This document shows positions 8,969 through 18,586 of a stretch of DNA of 64,000 nucleotides, in pieces (positions within the stretch are counted from its first letter, which is position 1; the number at the start of each line of letters is the position of its first letter). The translations under genes were made by a program, and so were the position numbers. The stretch spans positions 145,634 through 209,633 of the forward strand of contig JAJZBN010000001.1 in assembly GCA_021798875.1 (NCBI GenBank). Reading direction: 5' to 3'. Origin of the DNA: a bacterium. Its GTDB lineage: Bacteria > SZUA-79 > Acidulodesulfobacterales > Acidulodesulfobacteraceae. The notes beneath the pieces were generated by a model that had not been told where the DNA came from, searched no databases, and was given only the letters and a program-made list of their open reading frames with translations.

Positions 8969-10192
8969 TTACAAATTTATCTTTTCCAACAAAGATAAGG
9001 CTGAAAAGGTCTGCTTAACGTCATGCACCCTGACGATGTCCGCGCCTTTAATTTTTAGATAAGATGCAAGCGCAATACTGCCGCTTAAAATAGTACTTTT
9101 ATCGTTTTTAGTTATATGCTTTACGAAAGATTTTCTTGAAACGCCCGCTAATAATGGTTTACCCAGAGATTTAAAGGAAATAATGCCCGATAAAAGATTG
9201 TAATTATCGTCTAAAGTTTTTGCAAAACCGAATCCCGGATCTATTATGACGTTGTCCGTATTATAGCCTTTAAGCTCCAAATATTCCAATTTTTTTTTAA
9301 AATAAACCAATATTTCAAAAAAAATATCGTCGTAATGCTCGATATCTTTCTGCATATTTTCCGGTTTTTTTTCTCTTGAATGCATCATTATATAAGGAGC
9401 GTCGAAATCCAATAACACTTTAGCCATATTTTCCGCATCATAAGATAATCCGGAAACGTCGTTTATTATAGAAGCCCCTGCTTTTAAGGCTTCCATTGCG
9501 ACTTCCGGTTTTCTGGTGTCGACTGAAATCGGTATAGAAACCGTTTTAGAGAGTTTTTCAATTACCGGACATACCCTGTCTATTTCAGTTTGTATATCTA
9601 CTTCTTCGGAATAAGGTCTAGTCGATTCTCCGCCTACGTCTATAATATCGCCGCCTTCCTTTTCTATTTCTATTCCTCTTTTTACGGCATCGTTATAATC
9701 GTAAAATTTTCCTCCGTCAGAAAAAGAATCGGGAGTAACGTTTAAAATGCCCATTATATACGTCTTGCCGTTAAAAACTATGTCTTTATCCCGTATTTTT
9801 GTTTTAATTTTTCTCGGATTGTTTTTTTTAAAAGACTTGTCGCACTCGGACAGTATATTTTCAAGTTCGTTGGATAGTTCGTTTAAACCAAACTGCTGCA
9901 GTTTAATTTTTTTTACTATAATTCTTAATTGAACGGGCGTTCCGAATAAAATAGAATCCGAAACAGGAATTTTACCTGTTATAACGTCTTTGTGGTTTGC
10001 GACTTCGGCGCCTATGCCGAGGGCTTCCTGCTTAAGTATATTAAGAGCGGTTGCATTTATGTTTTTCAGCTTTATGATTATATATTTTAATTTTTCTCCC
10101 ATAATCATTCTGCCGGTAGCGGAAACCCCTATTTTGGATAATTCGCTGCCGGCAATATGACTGTCTAAAATATCGACAAGATAAGCTTTCAT
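8969..10192 (-). CDS. folP: Dihydropteroate synthase with N-terminal extension
   Basis: Joins 6-hydroxymethyl-dihydropterin diphosphate to p-aminobenzoate in folate synthesis. The catalytic TIM barrel occupies roughly residues 140-405, with the signatures MGILNVTPDSFSDGG, DVGGESTRPYS, IINDVSG, DPGFGFAK and GVSRKSF. The first ~135 residues are an additional domain, also found in several deltaproteobacterial FolP proteins, giving about 407 residues instead of ~280. The longest frame starts with TTG at 10201; an ATG three codons further in (10192) has AAAAGG at 10 nt and is preferred. Confidence 0.93.
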   Translation of the reverse strand: MKAYLVDILDSHIAGSELSKIGVSATGRMIMGEKLKYIIIKLKNINATALNILKQEALGIGAEVANHKDVITGKIPVSDSILFGTPVQLRIIVKKIKLQQFGLNELSNELENILSECDKSFKKNNPRKIKTKIRDKDIVFNGKTYIMGILNVTPDSFSDGGKFYDYNDAVKRGIEIEKEGGDIIDVGGESTRPYSEEVDIQTEIDRVCPVIEKLSKTVSIPISVDTRKPEVAMEALKAGASIINDVSGLSYDAENMAKVLLDFDAPYIMMHSREKKPENMQKDIEHYDDIFFEILVYFKKKLEYLELKGYNTDNVIIDPGFGFAKTLDDNYNLLSGIISFKSLGKPLLAGVSRKSFVKHITKNDKSTILSGSIALASYLKIKGADIVRVHDVKQTFSALSLLEKINL

Positions 10193-10232
10193 AAAATACA
10201 AACCTTTTAAAACTTTTATTTTAATCCGCCGG

Positions 10233-12131
10233 TTAATCTTCTATGTCTATTCCTTCATTGCTTTCCCCGCCTTTGCCGCCATCCGCCTGATCGGCTTTTT
10301 CGTCTTCGGACTCGTTGGACTCGTTACTTTTATAATCGGGTTTATGGGCAATAATAATCTCGTCTATCTCTTTTCCGCTTAAAGATTCCTTTTCTATTAA
10401 TTTTAACGAAAGATCTTTAAGTATATCTATGTTTTCGGTTAATAATGCCCTTGCTCTTTCATGGTTTGAAGTAATAATTTCTTTAACTTCCTGGTCTATA
10501 GCTACTGCCGTAGATTCGGAATAATCCTTGTGCTGTGCAAATTCCCTGCCCAGAAATATCTGTTCTTCCTTTTTGCCGAAAGTCATAGGCCCCAGTTTTT
10601 CGCTCATACCCCATTCGCAAATCATCTTTCTTGCTATATCGGTAGCTCTTTCTATATCGTTTGATGCTCCCGTGCTCATCTGGTTGAATATTATCTCTTC
10701 CGCCGTTCTTCCGCCGAGCAAAATAGCTATTTCGTTAAGAAGATATTCTTTGTCGTAATTATGTTTTTCGTCTATAGGCAGCTGCTGGGTAAGACCCATA
10801 GCCATGCCTCTCGGAATTATCGTAACCTTGTGGATAGGGTCGGTATCCGGCAGTAGTTTTGCTACAAGGGTATGCCCCGCTTCATGGTAAGCGGTAATTT
10901 TCTTTTCTTTTTCGGTTATAACCATGCTCTTTCTTTCCGTTCCCATCATAACCTTGTCTTTAGCTTCTTCAAGGTCTGCCATACTGACCGAAGTTTCGTT
11001 TTTTCTTGCGGCTAAAAGAGCCGCTTCGTTAATCATATTGGCAAGGTCTGCACCCGAAAATCCAGGGGTTCCCCTTGCTATTACTTTTAAATTTACGTCC
11101 TGGCTTACCGGCACGTCTTTAATGTGCACTTTTAATATTTCTTCCCTGCCTTTAATATCCGGCTTTGGAACTACTACCTGCCTGTCGAACCTTCCAGGTC
11201 TTAAAAGAGCGGGATCTAAAACGTCCGGCCTGTTGGTTGCGGCAATTAAAATAACGCCTTCGTTGGGCTCGAAACCGTCCATTTCGACGAGAAGCTGATT
11301 AAGCGTCTGCTCCCTTTCGTCGTGTCCGCCTCCCAAACCTGCGCCTCTGTGTCTTCCGACGGCGTCTATTTCATCTATAAAAATTATACATGGAGCGTTT
11401 TTCTTTCCCTGTGCAAAAAGATCTCTTACCCTCGACGCTCCCACGCCGACGAACATTTCGACGAAATCCGAGCCGCTTATGCTGAAGAAAGGAACGCCGG
11501 CTTCTCCCGCTATAGCTTTTGCAAGAAGAGTTTTACCTGTTCCGGGAGGTCCTACCAATAGAACGCCGTGCGGTATCCTGCCGCCGAGTTTAGTAAACTT
11601 TTTAGGGTCTTTTAAAAAATCGACTATTTCTTCAAGTTCCTGTTTAGACTCTTCTATTCCTGCTACGTCTTTAAACGTAACCTTGTTTGTTCCGTCGTTC
11701 AACAGTTTTGCTTTAGATTTTCCGAAAGACATAGCCTTTCCGGCACCTCCCTGCATCTGCCTCCAGAAAAAATACCAGAATGCGAAAAGGATTATTATCA
11801 TAGGCAGCCAGTCGATAAGAAAACTCAAATACCACGGCGAACCGGGTTTAGGTTTTGCATCTATGGCAACGTTATGTTTTTCTAAAAGAGGCACTAAACC
11901 TGGATAAGTAGGCGCATAAGCCTTAAATTTCTTTCCGTTCTTAAAAATGCCTATTATATCGTGAGATTCTAAAGTAACGCTTTTAACTTTTCCCGACTTA
12001 ATATTCTTTATTAAAGCCGAAAAAATTATTTTTTGAATTTTCGGGGGATGGTGATTAAACATCGTAAAGATAAATATCATCAAAAAAATTATAAATATCC
12101 ACAATAAAAGATTTTTTATTCTCGAATTCAA
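10233..12131 (-). CDS. ftsH: ATP-dependent zinc metalloprotease FtsH
   Basis: Membrane-anchored AAA+ protease for quality control of membrane and regulatory proteins. Two membrane segments (about 7-26 and 105-122) flank a small periplasmic domain. Then come the AAA module, with Walker A GPPGTGKT at 194-201 and Walker B IIFIDEID at 249-256, and the zinc protease site HEAGH at 416-420. The 632-residue length is normal and the C-terminus is an acidic, Gly-rich tail. The start is TTG, with GGGGG 10 nt upstream. It lies downstream of tilS, the usual tilS-ftsH order. Confidence 0.97.
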   Translation of the reverse strand: MNSRIKNLLLWIFIIFLMIFIFTMFNHHPPKIQKIIFSALIKNIKSGKVKSVTLESHDIIGIFKNGKKFKAYAPTYPGLVPLLEKHNVAIDAKPKPGSPWYLSFLIDWLPMIIILFAFWYFFWRQMQGGAGKAMSFGKSKAKLLNDGTNKVTFKDVAGIEESKQELEEIVDFLKDPKKFTKLGGRIPHGVLLVGPPGTGKTLLAKAIAGEAGVPFFSISGSDFVEMFVGVGASRVRDLFAQGKKNAPCIIFIDEIDAVGRHRGAGLGGGHDEREQTLNQLLVEMDGFEPNEGVILIAATNRPDVLDPALLRPGRFDRQVVVPKPDIKGREEILKVHIKDVPVSQDVNLKVIARGTPGFSGADLANMINEAALLAARKNETSVSMADLEEAKDKVMMGTERKSMVITEKEKKITAYHEAGHTLVAKLLPDTDPIHKVTIIPRGMAMGLTQQLPIDEKHNYDKEYLLNEIAILLGGRTAEEIIFNQMSTGASNDIERATDIARKMICEWGMSEKLGPMTFGKKEEQIFLGREFAQHKDYSESTAVAIDQEVKEIITSNHERARALLTENIDILKDLSLKLIEKESLSGKEIDEIIIAHKPDYKSNESNESEDEKADQADGGKGGESNEGIDIED

Positions 12132-12243
12132 ATTATATTAACCCCCTTAAGGTTTTTGTCTTAAATTTTAATTTTATTAACACAACCATATATAAATATG
12201 TCATATTTATATATTTTTTTCAATAACTATTTACGTCCAGCTT

Positions 12244-13797
12244 TTACTCTATGCGCATAATTCCGACGTTTTTTGTAAATTCGGTTATTTTAATATCATC
12301 GCTAATCTCGTTTAAAGAAACCCATGCAATTTTACCGCCGAACAAAATTATCGGGATTATTCTTCTTACTTCGATAGGAACTTTTTTGTCTATAAAATAT
12401 TCCTTCAATTTTTTAGCGCCTTTCATGCCGAGCGGAACGAATCTGTCGCCTTCTTTAAAGTTTCTTACGGTAACCGGAAAACTTATTTTATCGCAATCGA
12501 AATAAACCGCATCCGGTTTAAAATTGAATTCTTTTTTCATTATCTTATTTATTATTTCGTTGCCGTCGGACGCATTAACGTTTTCAATAGAAAAAGTCTT
12601 ATTTATTTCTTTAATTTTAATTTTTAAACTTGTTATTGAAGAGGTCGGCATTTTTTCTTTTATAATATATTCATATTTGTTATAGCGCGAAGCGGCGGCA
12701 GATTCTCTGTTTTTAATAGTTTCGACCGGATTAAATTCGATTGATTTAAAACTAAACGAGTCTGCGGATGCGCTATATTTTATAAAAATCTTATCGTACT
12801 CGTTTCCTGCCTCTATAAATCTCCCTATGTTAAAAAAAACGTTTGGTTTTTCTGATTTTATAAGTTCTACGAATGCTTTAAATTTATTATAGTAAATTAT
12901 TGGTTTTTTTATAAAAAAAACGTCTTTATTATCCGTATTGCATTTATATATTTCTAAAACGGAAAAGTTTAATATTCTGTAAAGCACGGGTTCGTCTAAT
13001 TTCGATAAATCCTTTTTTTTAAAATAAATTTTTCCGTTATTTACGTGTTCGGCTATGTCTTTAAAAATTTTAAGCGAGATTTTCTCGATAAAATCGTCGT
13101 CTTTTTTTAATATTTCAGCTGTATTTCTAACCGTATTTAAAAATGAAGGATTAACGGATTTAAAAGATGGGAGAATATTTAATCTTACGAAATTTCTTAA
13201 AATTTTTGTATCTTTGTTGGTAAAATCTTCTGTAAATTTTATCGAATTTTTATCGGCAAATTCGATTATTTCGGACTTTGAATGGTTTATAAGCGGCCTT
13301 ATTACATGTCCGGATTTGGCTTGAAAACCCGATATAGCTCCCGCTCCCGCTCCCGTAATAAGTCTCATAATTACGTTTTCCGCAAAATCGTCCGAATGGT
13401 GGGCAACGGCAATTTTTTGGGCATTAAAATCGCGCGCCGTTTTTAACAGAAAATTATAACGCAAAATCCTTGCGGATTCTTCAAGATTTAATTTATTTTC
13501 TTTTGCGTATAATTTTACGTCGCCGCTTCCGGAATAAAACGGTATGGAAAGATTTTTGCATAAATCTTTGACGAATAGTACATCTTGTCCCGAATCAGGC
13601 CTCATTTTATGGTCGAACGAAGCGCAGGCCGACGATATTCCGAAATAATGCCTAAGTTCGTATAGCGAAAAAAGCAGAACGGTCGAATCTACCCCGCCGC
13701 TTACCGCAATCACGACTCTATCCCCCCAAGCGAGAAGGTTAAAACTTCTTACGGTTTTAATTAATTTATCGAGGAAAGAAGAGCTGATTTTATCCAA
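12244..13797 (-). CDS. tilS: tRNA(Ile)-lysidine synthetase
   Basis: Modifies the wobble cytidine of tRNA-Ile(CAU) to lysidine so that it reads AUA, an essential step in an AT-rich genome that uses ATA heavily. The PP-loop ATP site SGGVDSTVLL is near residue 34 and is followed by AHHSDDFAENVIMR. The C-terminal region carries the TilS substrate-binding portion (VRNFKEGDRFVPLGMKGAKKLKEYF). The 517-residue length is at the long end for the family. The start is TTG in context; the 52-aa gene immediately upstream ends 26 bp before it. Confidence 0.94.
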   Translation of the reverse strand: MDKISSSFLDKLIKTVRSFNLLAWGDRVVIAVSGGVDSTVLLFSLYELRHYFGISSACASFDHKMRPDSGQDVLFVKDLCKNLSIPFYSGSGDVKLYAKENKLNLEESARILRYNFLLKTARDFNAQKIAVAHHSDDFAENVIMRLITGAGAGAISGFQAKSGHVIRPLINHSKSEIIEFADKNSIKFTEDFTNKDTKILRNFVRLNILPSFKSVNPSFLNTVRNTAEILKKDDDFIEKISLKIFKDIAEHVNNGKIYFKKKDLSKLDEPVLYRILNFSVLEIYKCNTDNKDVFFIKKPIIYYNKFKAFVELIKSEKPNVFFNIGRFIEAGNEYDKIFIKYSASADSFSFKSIEFNPVETIKNRESAAASRYNKYEYIIKEKMPTSSITSLKIKIKEINKTFSIENVNASDGNEIINKIMKKEFNFKPDAVYFDCDKISFPVTVRNFKEGDRFVPLGMKGAKKLKEYFIDKKVPIEVRRIIPIILFGGKIAWVSLNEISDDIKITEFTKNVGIMRIE

Positions 13798-13823
13798 TTT
13801 ATAAAATTATTAAAAGTTATCCG

Positions 13824-13982
13824 TCAAACGTGAATACTTATATTGCCGCTTGACTGCTGAACCTTAACGGAAGACGGAGCATTGGGCAATTCTATTTTTA
13901 TAGGCGGAGCATTCTGAATAATCTGCTGATAATTTGTCTCTATTGCGCTTGCAGGCGACGAAGTTACGCTTGTAACCGCCAT
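13824..13982 (-). CDS. Orphan 52-residue small protein
   Basis: A short open frame with a textbook ribosome site: AGGAGG at 13991-13996, 8 nt before ATG at 13982. The product begins MAVTSVTSSPASAIETNYQQ, then a short stretch rich in Pro and Asn (NAPPIKIELPNAPSSVKV), and ends GNISIHV. It has no Cys, no signal peptide and no membrane segment, is low in charge, and looks like a partly disordered binding segment with two similar NAPP/NAPS motifs. It ends 26 bp before tilS, so it may be the first gene of the tilS-ftsH-folP-cdaA transcript. I do not recognise a family. Confidence 0.7.
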   Translation of the reverse strand: MAVTSVTSSPASAIETNYQQIIQNAPPIKIELPNAPSSVKVQQSSGNISIHV

Positions 13983-14080
13983 AAATAAAACCTCCTTCAA
14001 TGATTTAATATTTATATATAAGTTTAAATGTTAAATGTTATTATATTAATTTTATAAGTTAATTTAAAAAATTTCAACTG

Positions 14081-14212
14081 AAAAAGGTGTCAGATTTTAT
14101 TTTCCGCAGATGAAACGGTCAATAAGAAAAAGGTGTCAGATTTTATTTTCCGCAGATGAAACGGTCAATCAACATTAAAAGCTATTTAGGAAAATTAATC
14201 TGACACCTTTTT
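14081..14212. repeat. Palindromic repeat family, site 1 (43-bp direct pair plus inverted half)
   Basis: Two identical 43-base copies lie at 14081-14123 and 14127-14169 (46-base period), each beginning AAAAAGGTGTCAGATT and ending ACGGTCAAT. An inverted copy of the 16-base core follows at 14197-14212, next to the 3' end of the OsmC gene. The same core recurs at 19.6-19.8 kb. The form (short core in direct and inverted copies, able to fold, intergenic only) is that of REP-like elements or a small non-autonomous element; no transposase is nearby. Confidence 0.85.
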
Positions 14213-14225
14213 CCGTTCCCTTTAT

Positions 14226-14690
14226 TTACATACGTTTTTCCGAACTATCAAACGAAATTTCAAAATATGTCCGTTTTTCTATCATAGTGTGTACGGGACA
14301 TCTCTGCGAAACTCTCTGGAGTTCTTCTATCTGGTCGTCGTCTAAATTTCCTATAAATTTTATCTTTTTTTCTATTTTATGAACGTAACCCCTTTCATCG
14401 TCTATTTCAACCCCAGAGTCTTTTAGTTCTTCGACCCTGACCCTTTTGTGAGTAAGATTTATTTCTACGCCCTGCAGATCGTACTTCATTCTTTTTGCAA
14501 ACATCATAAGTACCGAAATAGTGCACGAACCTTCCCCTCCAAGCACAAGTTCGATGGGATTAATCGCAAGTTCGTCGCCGCCCGAATCCTCCGGCTCGTC
14601 GGTTATAATCGTATGCTTTTCGGTAATTATCTGATTTTGCAAATTATTTAAATGCTTAACTTTGACGCTGACTAATTCCGCTTCGTTCAA
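14226..14690 (-). CDS. OsmC/Ohr-family redox protein
   Basis: A 154-residue OsmC-fold protein. Members of the family reduce peroxides or carry thiols through two Cys residues; both are present here, C56 in GGEGSCTISVLMMFAKRM and C131 in RCPVHTMIEK. The start is TTG at 14690 with CTCCT (AGGAG) 8 nt upstream. It is the last gene of the lipoate-related cluster, 127 bp after lipS2, and may be an independent thiol-peroxidase or may act on the thiol chemistry of the cluster. A specific substrate is not inferable from sequence. Confidence 0.85.
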   Translation of the reverse strand: MNEAELVSVKVKHLNNLQNQIITEKHTIITDEPEDSGGDELAINPIELVLGGEGSCTISVLMMFAKRMKYDLQGVEINLTHKRVRVEELKDSGVEIDDERGYVHKIEKKIKFIGNLDDDQIEELQRVSQRCPVHTMIEKRTYFEISFDSSEKRM

Positions 14691-14817
14691 TTCTTATTCT
14701 CCTTTCTTACAAAATCCGGCACTTCTTTCTAACTTAACTACTTTACTTTTTAATAAATTTCTCTCTTTTTTAATAAAAGGCTTCAGGCAAAACCGGCCGG
14801 AGCGGTTTTTGTATTAT

Positions 14818-15963
14818 TTAATATTCCAGCAATTCTTTTCTTACCCTGTTTAAGTCGGCAGCGTTAAGCTCAAAAGGGAAACTTCTTATATTTTTTGGAG
14901 AAGAGTCGCCGAAAGGCCTGTTGCAAGCTGAAATTTCGGTTCTGCCCGGACAGCCCGTAGTCTGGAAAGCTGCGCCTCTTTCAACTATTTCCGCCACATT
15001 TTTAAAAGGTATTCCGAAATCCGTTATTTTTCCGCTTTCGTCAAATTTCATGTTTTCGGCTCTTCCCAAATCGTAGTCGATTATATGCCTTGCAACCTGA
15101 ATTCTTCTATACTGTCCTGCAGGACATTGCGGGTGGTTTTCTAATCTGGAACCTTTTTCCTGATAAAAAGAAAAAAGATGCGATCTTGCCCCTTTATCTC
15201 TTACCGCCTGTATTCTTTCAGCCATTTCTTTCTCCGTTTCTCCTAGACCGACTACGAGGTGGCATCCGACTTTATTTTTGCCGAAAACGGAAACGGAATA
15301 TTCCAGTATATCGTTATATTTTTCCCATCTGTGCGGACCACCGACGCCTCTGCCTCTGTATTTATCGAATAAATCAGGCGTTGCCGTATCTAAAGCTACG
15401 GTAACCATATCCGCTCCGTATTCTTTAAATTTGTCTATATCTACGTGCTTTAATATAGTTGGGGTCATAAGTATAGAAACGGGACAATGGAGCTCGCTTG
15501 AAAATCTTTTTAAAATAGTCAAGGTGTCGTCTTTTGCCTTTTCGTGCGTTATCATGGAAATACAAATTCTGTCAACTATTTTTTTCTTTTTTAAAGCAGA
15601 TTCTATTATGTCGTCGGTTTTAAACGCAGGCCAGTCCACCCTTATAAAACTCTTATCGTTATATCCGCCTTCTCTCGATTTTTGAAGTCCGCAATAAGCG
15701 CAATTTGCCCTGCAGCCTTCTTCGTAAGTCAAAAGAACGTTTATGCAGTGAAGGCAGGCGTTGCGGTAAAAAATACCGGGTACGAAATCCATAGTCATAG
15801 CCGCCGCTAAACTCACTTTTAAATATTCGGGAGAACTTCCGAAAATATCGGAATCTTCTTTACGCTCTATTACTTTAAATACTTGGTTATTTTCATGGCA
15901 TCCGCACTCGAAATAGGAATTTTTTTCCGCCTTTTCCGCAGCAAGTCCCGTTATTCCGTTCAT
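14818..15963 (-). CDS. lipS2: Radical-SAM protein, LipS2-like lipoyl synthase subunit
   Basis: A 381-residue radical-SAM enzyme. The cluster-binding triad is C84, C88 and C91 (CRANCAYC); more Cys residues lie at C20/C22, C70/C73 and C338/C347 (GCPGRTEISAC), candidates for an auxiliary iron-sulfur cluster. The family was long annotated as biotin-synthase-like. In archaea and some sulfur-oxidising bacteria two such proteins, LipS1 and LipS2, together insert the two sulfurs into protein-bound octanoate, replacing LipA. Context (lipoate ligase, second radical-SAM gene, two lipoate carriers) supports this role. Assignment as LipS2 rather than LipS1 is my judgement from size and overall similarity and is less certain than the pair assignment. 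Confidence 0.8.
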   Translation of the reverse strand: MNGITGLAAEKAEKNSYFECGCHENNQVFKVIERKEDSDIFGSSPEYLKVSLAAAMTMDFVPGIFYRNACLHCINVLLTYEEGCRANCAYCGLQKSREGGYNDKSFIRVDWPAFKTDDIIESALKKKKIVDRICISMITHEKAKDDTLTILKRFSSELHCPVSILMTPTILKHVDIDKFKEYGADMVTVALDTATPDLFDKYRGRGVGGPHRWEKYNDILEYSVSVFGKNKVGCHLVVGLGETEKEMAERIQAVRDKGARSHLFSFYQEKGSRLENHPQCPAGQYRRIQVARHIIDYDLGRAENMKFDESGKITDFGIPFKNVAEIVERGAAFQTTGCPGRTEISACNRPFGDSSPKNIRSFPFELNAADLNRVRKELLEY

Positions 15964-16002
15964 ATTTTTACGTCCTCCGTTATCTTTTTTTAAATTAACG
16001 AA

Positions 16003-17574
16003 TTATTTTATTTTATTATTAACGGTTACCTGCCGTCCGTCAAAAATTTTAAATAAAACCCGCGCGCCTAGCTTAGTTTCTCCGTTAAACCTGCCTTCGT
16101 AAGCATCGCTTTCCTTTTTATATTTATAGCATAACGGAGAAGAAATGTCGATTAAGAGGGCTTTTATACCGCTTTTTTTAAACGCTTCGTTTCTTTTTAC
16201 ATAAAATTCTTTGCAGCAGAAACCGATATAAGATTGAATACCTTTTATTTTTAGTTCTTTTAAAGTTTCCACCAAATTTTCGTAACTTATAACAGTTTTT
16301 GGAATAATTCCGTATTTTTCCGCAAATTTATAAGCAATACCCGTTTCGCATTCTCCGCAGGCGATGCATTTATCTTTGTTTCTAAATTCGCAGTCCGGTT
16401 TTTTTGCACAGTAAGGAAGCAAAATATATTCCGCCGAAGCAATATCTTCGGCATTCATTCCGTTTACGAACGTAAACCTCGATAAATCTTCCTCTTTTAC
16501 GCCGGAGTTTTTAAGAAACTGAACTTTATTTATTATTTGAACAATTATATTAAAAAAATCTTCTTTTTTTACGTTGTGAAACTCGGGCTTAAATTTTTCA
16601 AAATAATCGTCAATTTTAAATACGGCTTCGTTTAGCTGAACGTCTTTAAGACAGCTTTCTAAATCGTTAATAGTTCTTGCAGGCGAAACGAAAAAATCTC
16701 CGGTAAAATATATATATTTTAATAAATTTCTTTTTTCGTCCACCTTTGCAAAGGTTTTAAAAACTCCTCCCGCGCATTTATATATTTCGGAAATTATTTT
16801 TGTTTCCGCAGGATTAAAATCTTTTGAATAAATCCATTTTTCGGAAGAATAAAAAGAAATATTTTCATTTAAAAAATTTTTTTCTTCCTTAGAAATTTCA
16901 GACTCGTAAAAATCTAAATTTAAATGCTCCTTAAAACCGTCTAAAACGGCAGATTTTATAGATTCTAAATCGGGTATATAACCTAAAATATTTTTGACGG
17001 AGGTTACCCTCGATAAAATAGAATCAAAATTTTTAGCCGTCAGCTTTTCTATCGGGATTTTTAAAGATTTTACCATATTTTCGGGGTTGAAATCCAAAAG
17101 GAGCGTCCCCTGAAAAAAATAGACCGAAGACTCGTATGTTCCTCCCGTTCCGGATATCTTGCGCCCTTCGACTTCTATATCGTTTCTCGGCCTGAATTCT
17201 GCATTTATCCCAAGTTTTTTCATTCCTTTAGAAAAAGCAGCGCATATATTTTCCGTCAAATCGTCGAGATTTTTTATTTTAATGCTTTTAGCCGAAAAAA
17301 CAAGTTCCCATCCAAGCTGGGCTTCGTCGAAATATATAGCTCCGCCTCCGGTAATTCTTCTGCCGACGGCAATATTTTTTTCTTTGCAGTAATCTAACCT
17401 TATTTCGCTGTATATGGACTGATGATAACCCGTCAAAACGCAGGGTTCAAATCGCAAAAAACGGAAGGTGTCTTCTATAAGCCCGTCTTTTCTTAATTCT
17501 ATCAGGGCTTTATCCATGCATATATTATAAGAGAAATCTTTTAAGCCCGTGTCTATAACTCTAAACATACGCAA
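16003..17574 (-). CDS. Lipoate-protein ligase fused to a DUF116-like Cys-rich domain
   Basis: A 523-residue two-part protein. Residues ~5-215 are a ligase of the LplA/BPL fold with the lipoate-AMP loop RRITGGGA (72-79) and the catalytic Lys in GRKISGTGG (K139). Residues ~215-350 resemble the accessory C-terminal ligase domain. Residues ~380-505 match a DUF116-like region with many Cys: C389, C395, C403, C406, C409, C453, C454 and C482, including a CxxCxxC group that could hold an iron-sulfur cluster or zinc. The ligase part would attach octanoate or lipoate to the LbpA lysines. It lies 8 bp after lipS1 and 39 bp before lipS2, so one transcript is likely. Confidence 0.85.
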   Translation of the reverse strand: MRMFRVIDTGLKDFSYNICMDKALIELRKDGLIEDTFRFLRFEPCVLTGYHQSIYSEIRLDYCKEKNIAVGRRITGGGAIYFDEAQLGWELVFSAKSIKIKNLDDLTENICAAFSKGMKKLGINAEFRPRNDIEVEGRKISGTGGTYESSVYFFQGTLLLDFNPENMVKSLKIPIEKLTAKNFDSILSRVTSVKNILGYIPDLESIKSAVLDGFKEHLNLDFYESEISKEEKNFLNENISFYSSEKWIYSKDFNPAETKIISEIYKCAGGVFKTFAKVDEKRNLLKYIYFTGDFFVSPARTINDLESCLKDVQLNEAVFKIDDYFEKFKPEFHNVKKEDFFNIIVQIINKVQFLKNSGVKEEDLSRFTFVNGMNAEDIASAEYILLPYCAKKPDCEFRNKDKCIACGECETGIAYKFAEKYGIIPKTVISYENLVETLKELKIKGIQSYIGFCCKEFYVKRNEAFKKSGIKALLIDISSPLCYKYKKESDAYEGRFNGETKLGARVLFKIFDGRQVTVNNKIK

Positions 17575-17582
17575 TAAATTAT

Positions 17583-18584
17583 TTAATTTCCGGTTTCTAT
17601 TACCGGCAAAGCCGATTCAGAAAAAATTAAAGAACAGCAGACCTCGGAAAACTTTGGTTTTAAACCTAATTTTATGCTGAAAGGAATTATTCCTTCCGAC
17701 GGATAGGCTATGCCGTTTAAACCTGCTTTTACCGCAAGTTCTTCTATTTTAAACTTGCTTAATCCGTATGGCCTTTCGCATCCTAAAAGAACCGGAGTTT
17801 TAATAAATTTTTTGCGAGCATATAAAAAAACTTTTCCTATCTCTTCTGCGGCGGGCGGAGCCATGTTTTCCATTTTCGTATTGTGCATAGGCATAAAACC
17901 GACCAATACAAGCGACGATATATCGTAATTGGATATAATGTCTATTGCGTTAAATTCTCCTGCTATTACACCGTGTTTTAACCCGATTACTACATGCGGC
18001 GAACAGGGAATTTTTCTGTCGGACAAATATTTCAAAGAATTTTCGTAGTCTTTAACTTCTGCGTTAAGGTGATAAATTTTACGTATCGTATCTTCTTCGC
18101 CGATAATATCGAGCATAGCGGAATCAACTCCTGCTTCCAAAAGTCCGTCGGCTATCTCTTCCGTAATAAGCCCGCAATGCACAATAACTTTAAGGTTTAA
18201 TTCGGATTTTATCTTTTTGATAGTTTTTATATACGGCAGAATATCTACTATTCCTCTGCTGTTGGAACCTCCGCTAAGGAGAAAGCCTAAACCTCCGGAC
18301 TCATAAATAACATTCGCTCTTTCAAACAGTTCGTCGGGAGTTAAAGCCGGAGCCATAGATTTTAAAATTTCCGCATTGCAGTGTTCGCATTTCAAAGAGC
18401 AGGAACCGCCGGTAATAGAAAAAGGAGGAAAAGAGTCCGACTTAGTATTTTTAAAATCTTCCGTTTCGTAAGATTTTATACTTGGAGCGTAAAAATTTAT
18501 TTCCGAATCGAAATAGTTTTTTCTGATTTCAAAACCTTCTGCATATTCTTCGTCGATATTTTCGTCATATTCATAAAAACTCAT
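17583..18584 (-). CDS. lipS1: Radical-SAM protein, LipS1-like lipoyl synthase subunit
   Basis: A 333-residue radical-SAM protein with the cluster triad C62, C66 and C69 (CSLKCEHC) and a biotin-synthase-like barrel (LSGGSNSRG, VHCGLI, HVVIGLKHG). It ends with a Cys pair (SEVCCSLIF) that may bind a second cluster. In the two-protein lipoyl synthase LipS1 pairs with LipS2 to sulfurate octanoyl carriers. It is separated by only 2 bp from the lbpA-like gene upstream and 8 bp from the ligase gene downstream, tying it tightly to lipoate assembly on the two carriers. Which of the two radical-SAM genes is LipS1 is inferred. Confidence 0.8.
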   Translation of the reverse strand: MSFYEYDENIDEEYAEGFEIRKNYFDSEINFYAPSIKSYETEDFKNTKSDSFPPFSITGGSCSLKCEHCNAEILKSMAPALTPDELFERANVIYESGGLGFLLSGGSNSRGIVDILPYIKTIKKIKSELNLKVIVHCGLITEEIADGLLEAGVDSAMLDIIGEEDTIRKIYHLNAEVKDYENSLKYLSDRKIPCSPHVVIGLKHGVIAGEFNAIDIISNYDISSLVLVGFMPMHNTKMENMAPPAAEEIGKVFLYARKKFIKTPVLLGCERPYGLSKFKIEELAVKAGLNGIAYPSEGIIPFSIKLGLKPKFSEVCCSLIFSESALPVIETGN

Positions 18585-18586
18585 AT

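Noticed and set aside
14081-14169. Two identical 43-base copies considered as a CRISPR start.
   Set aside because: Only 3 bases separate the copies, there are no spacers and no cas genes, and the same core occurs inverted nearby; it is a palindromic intergenic repeat.
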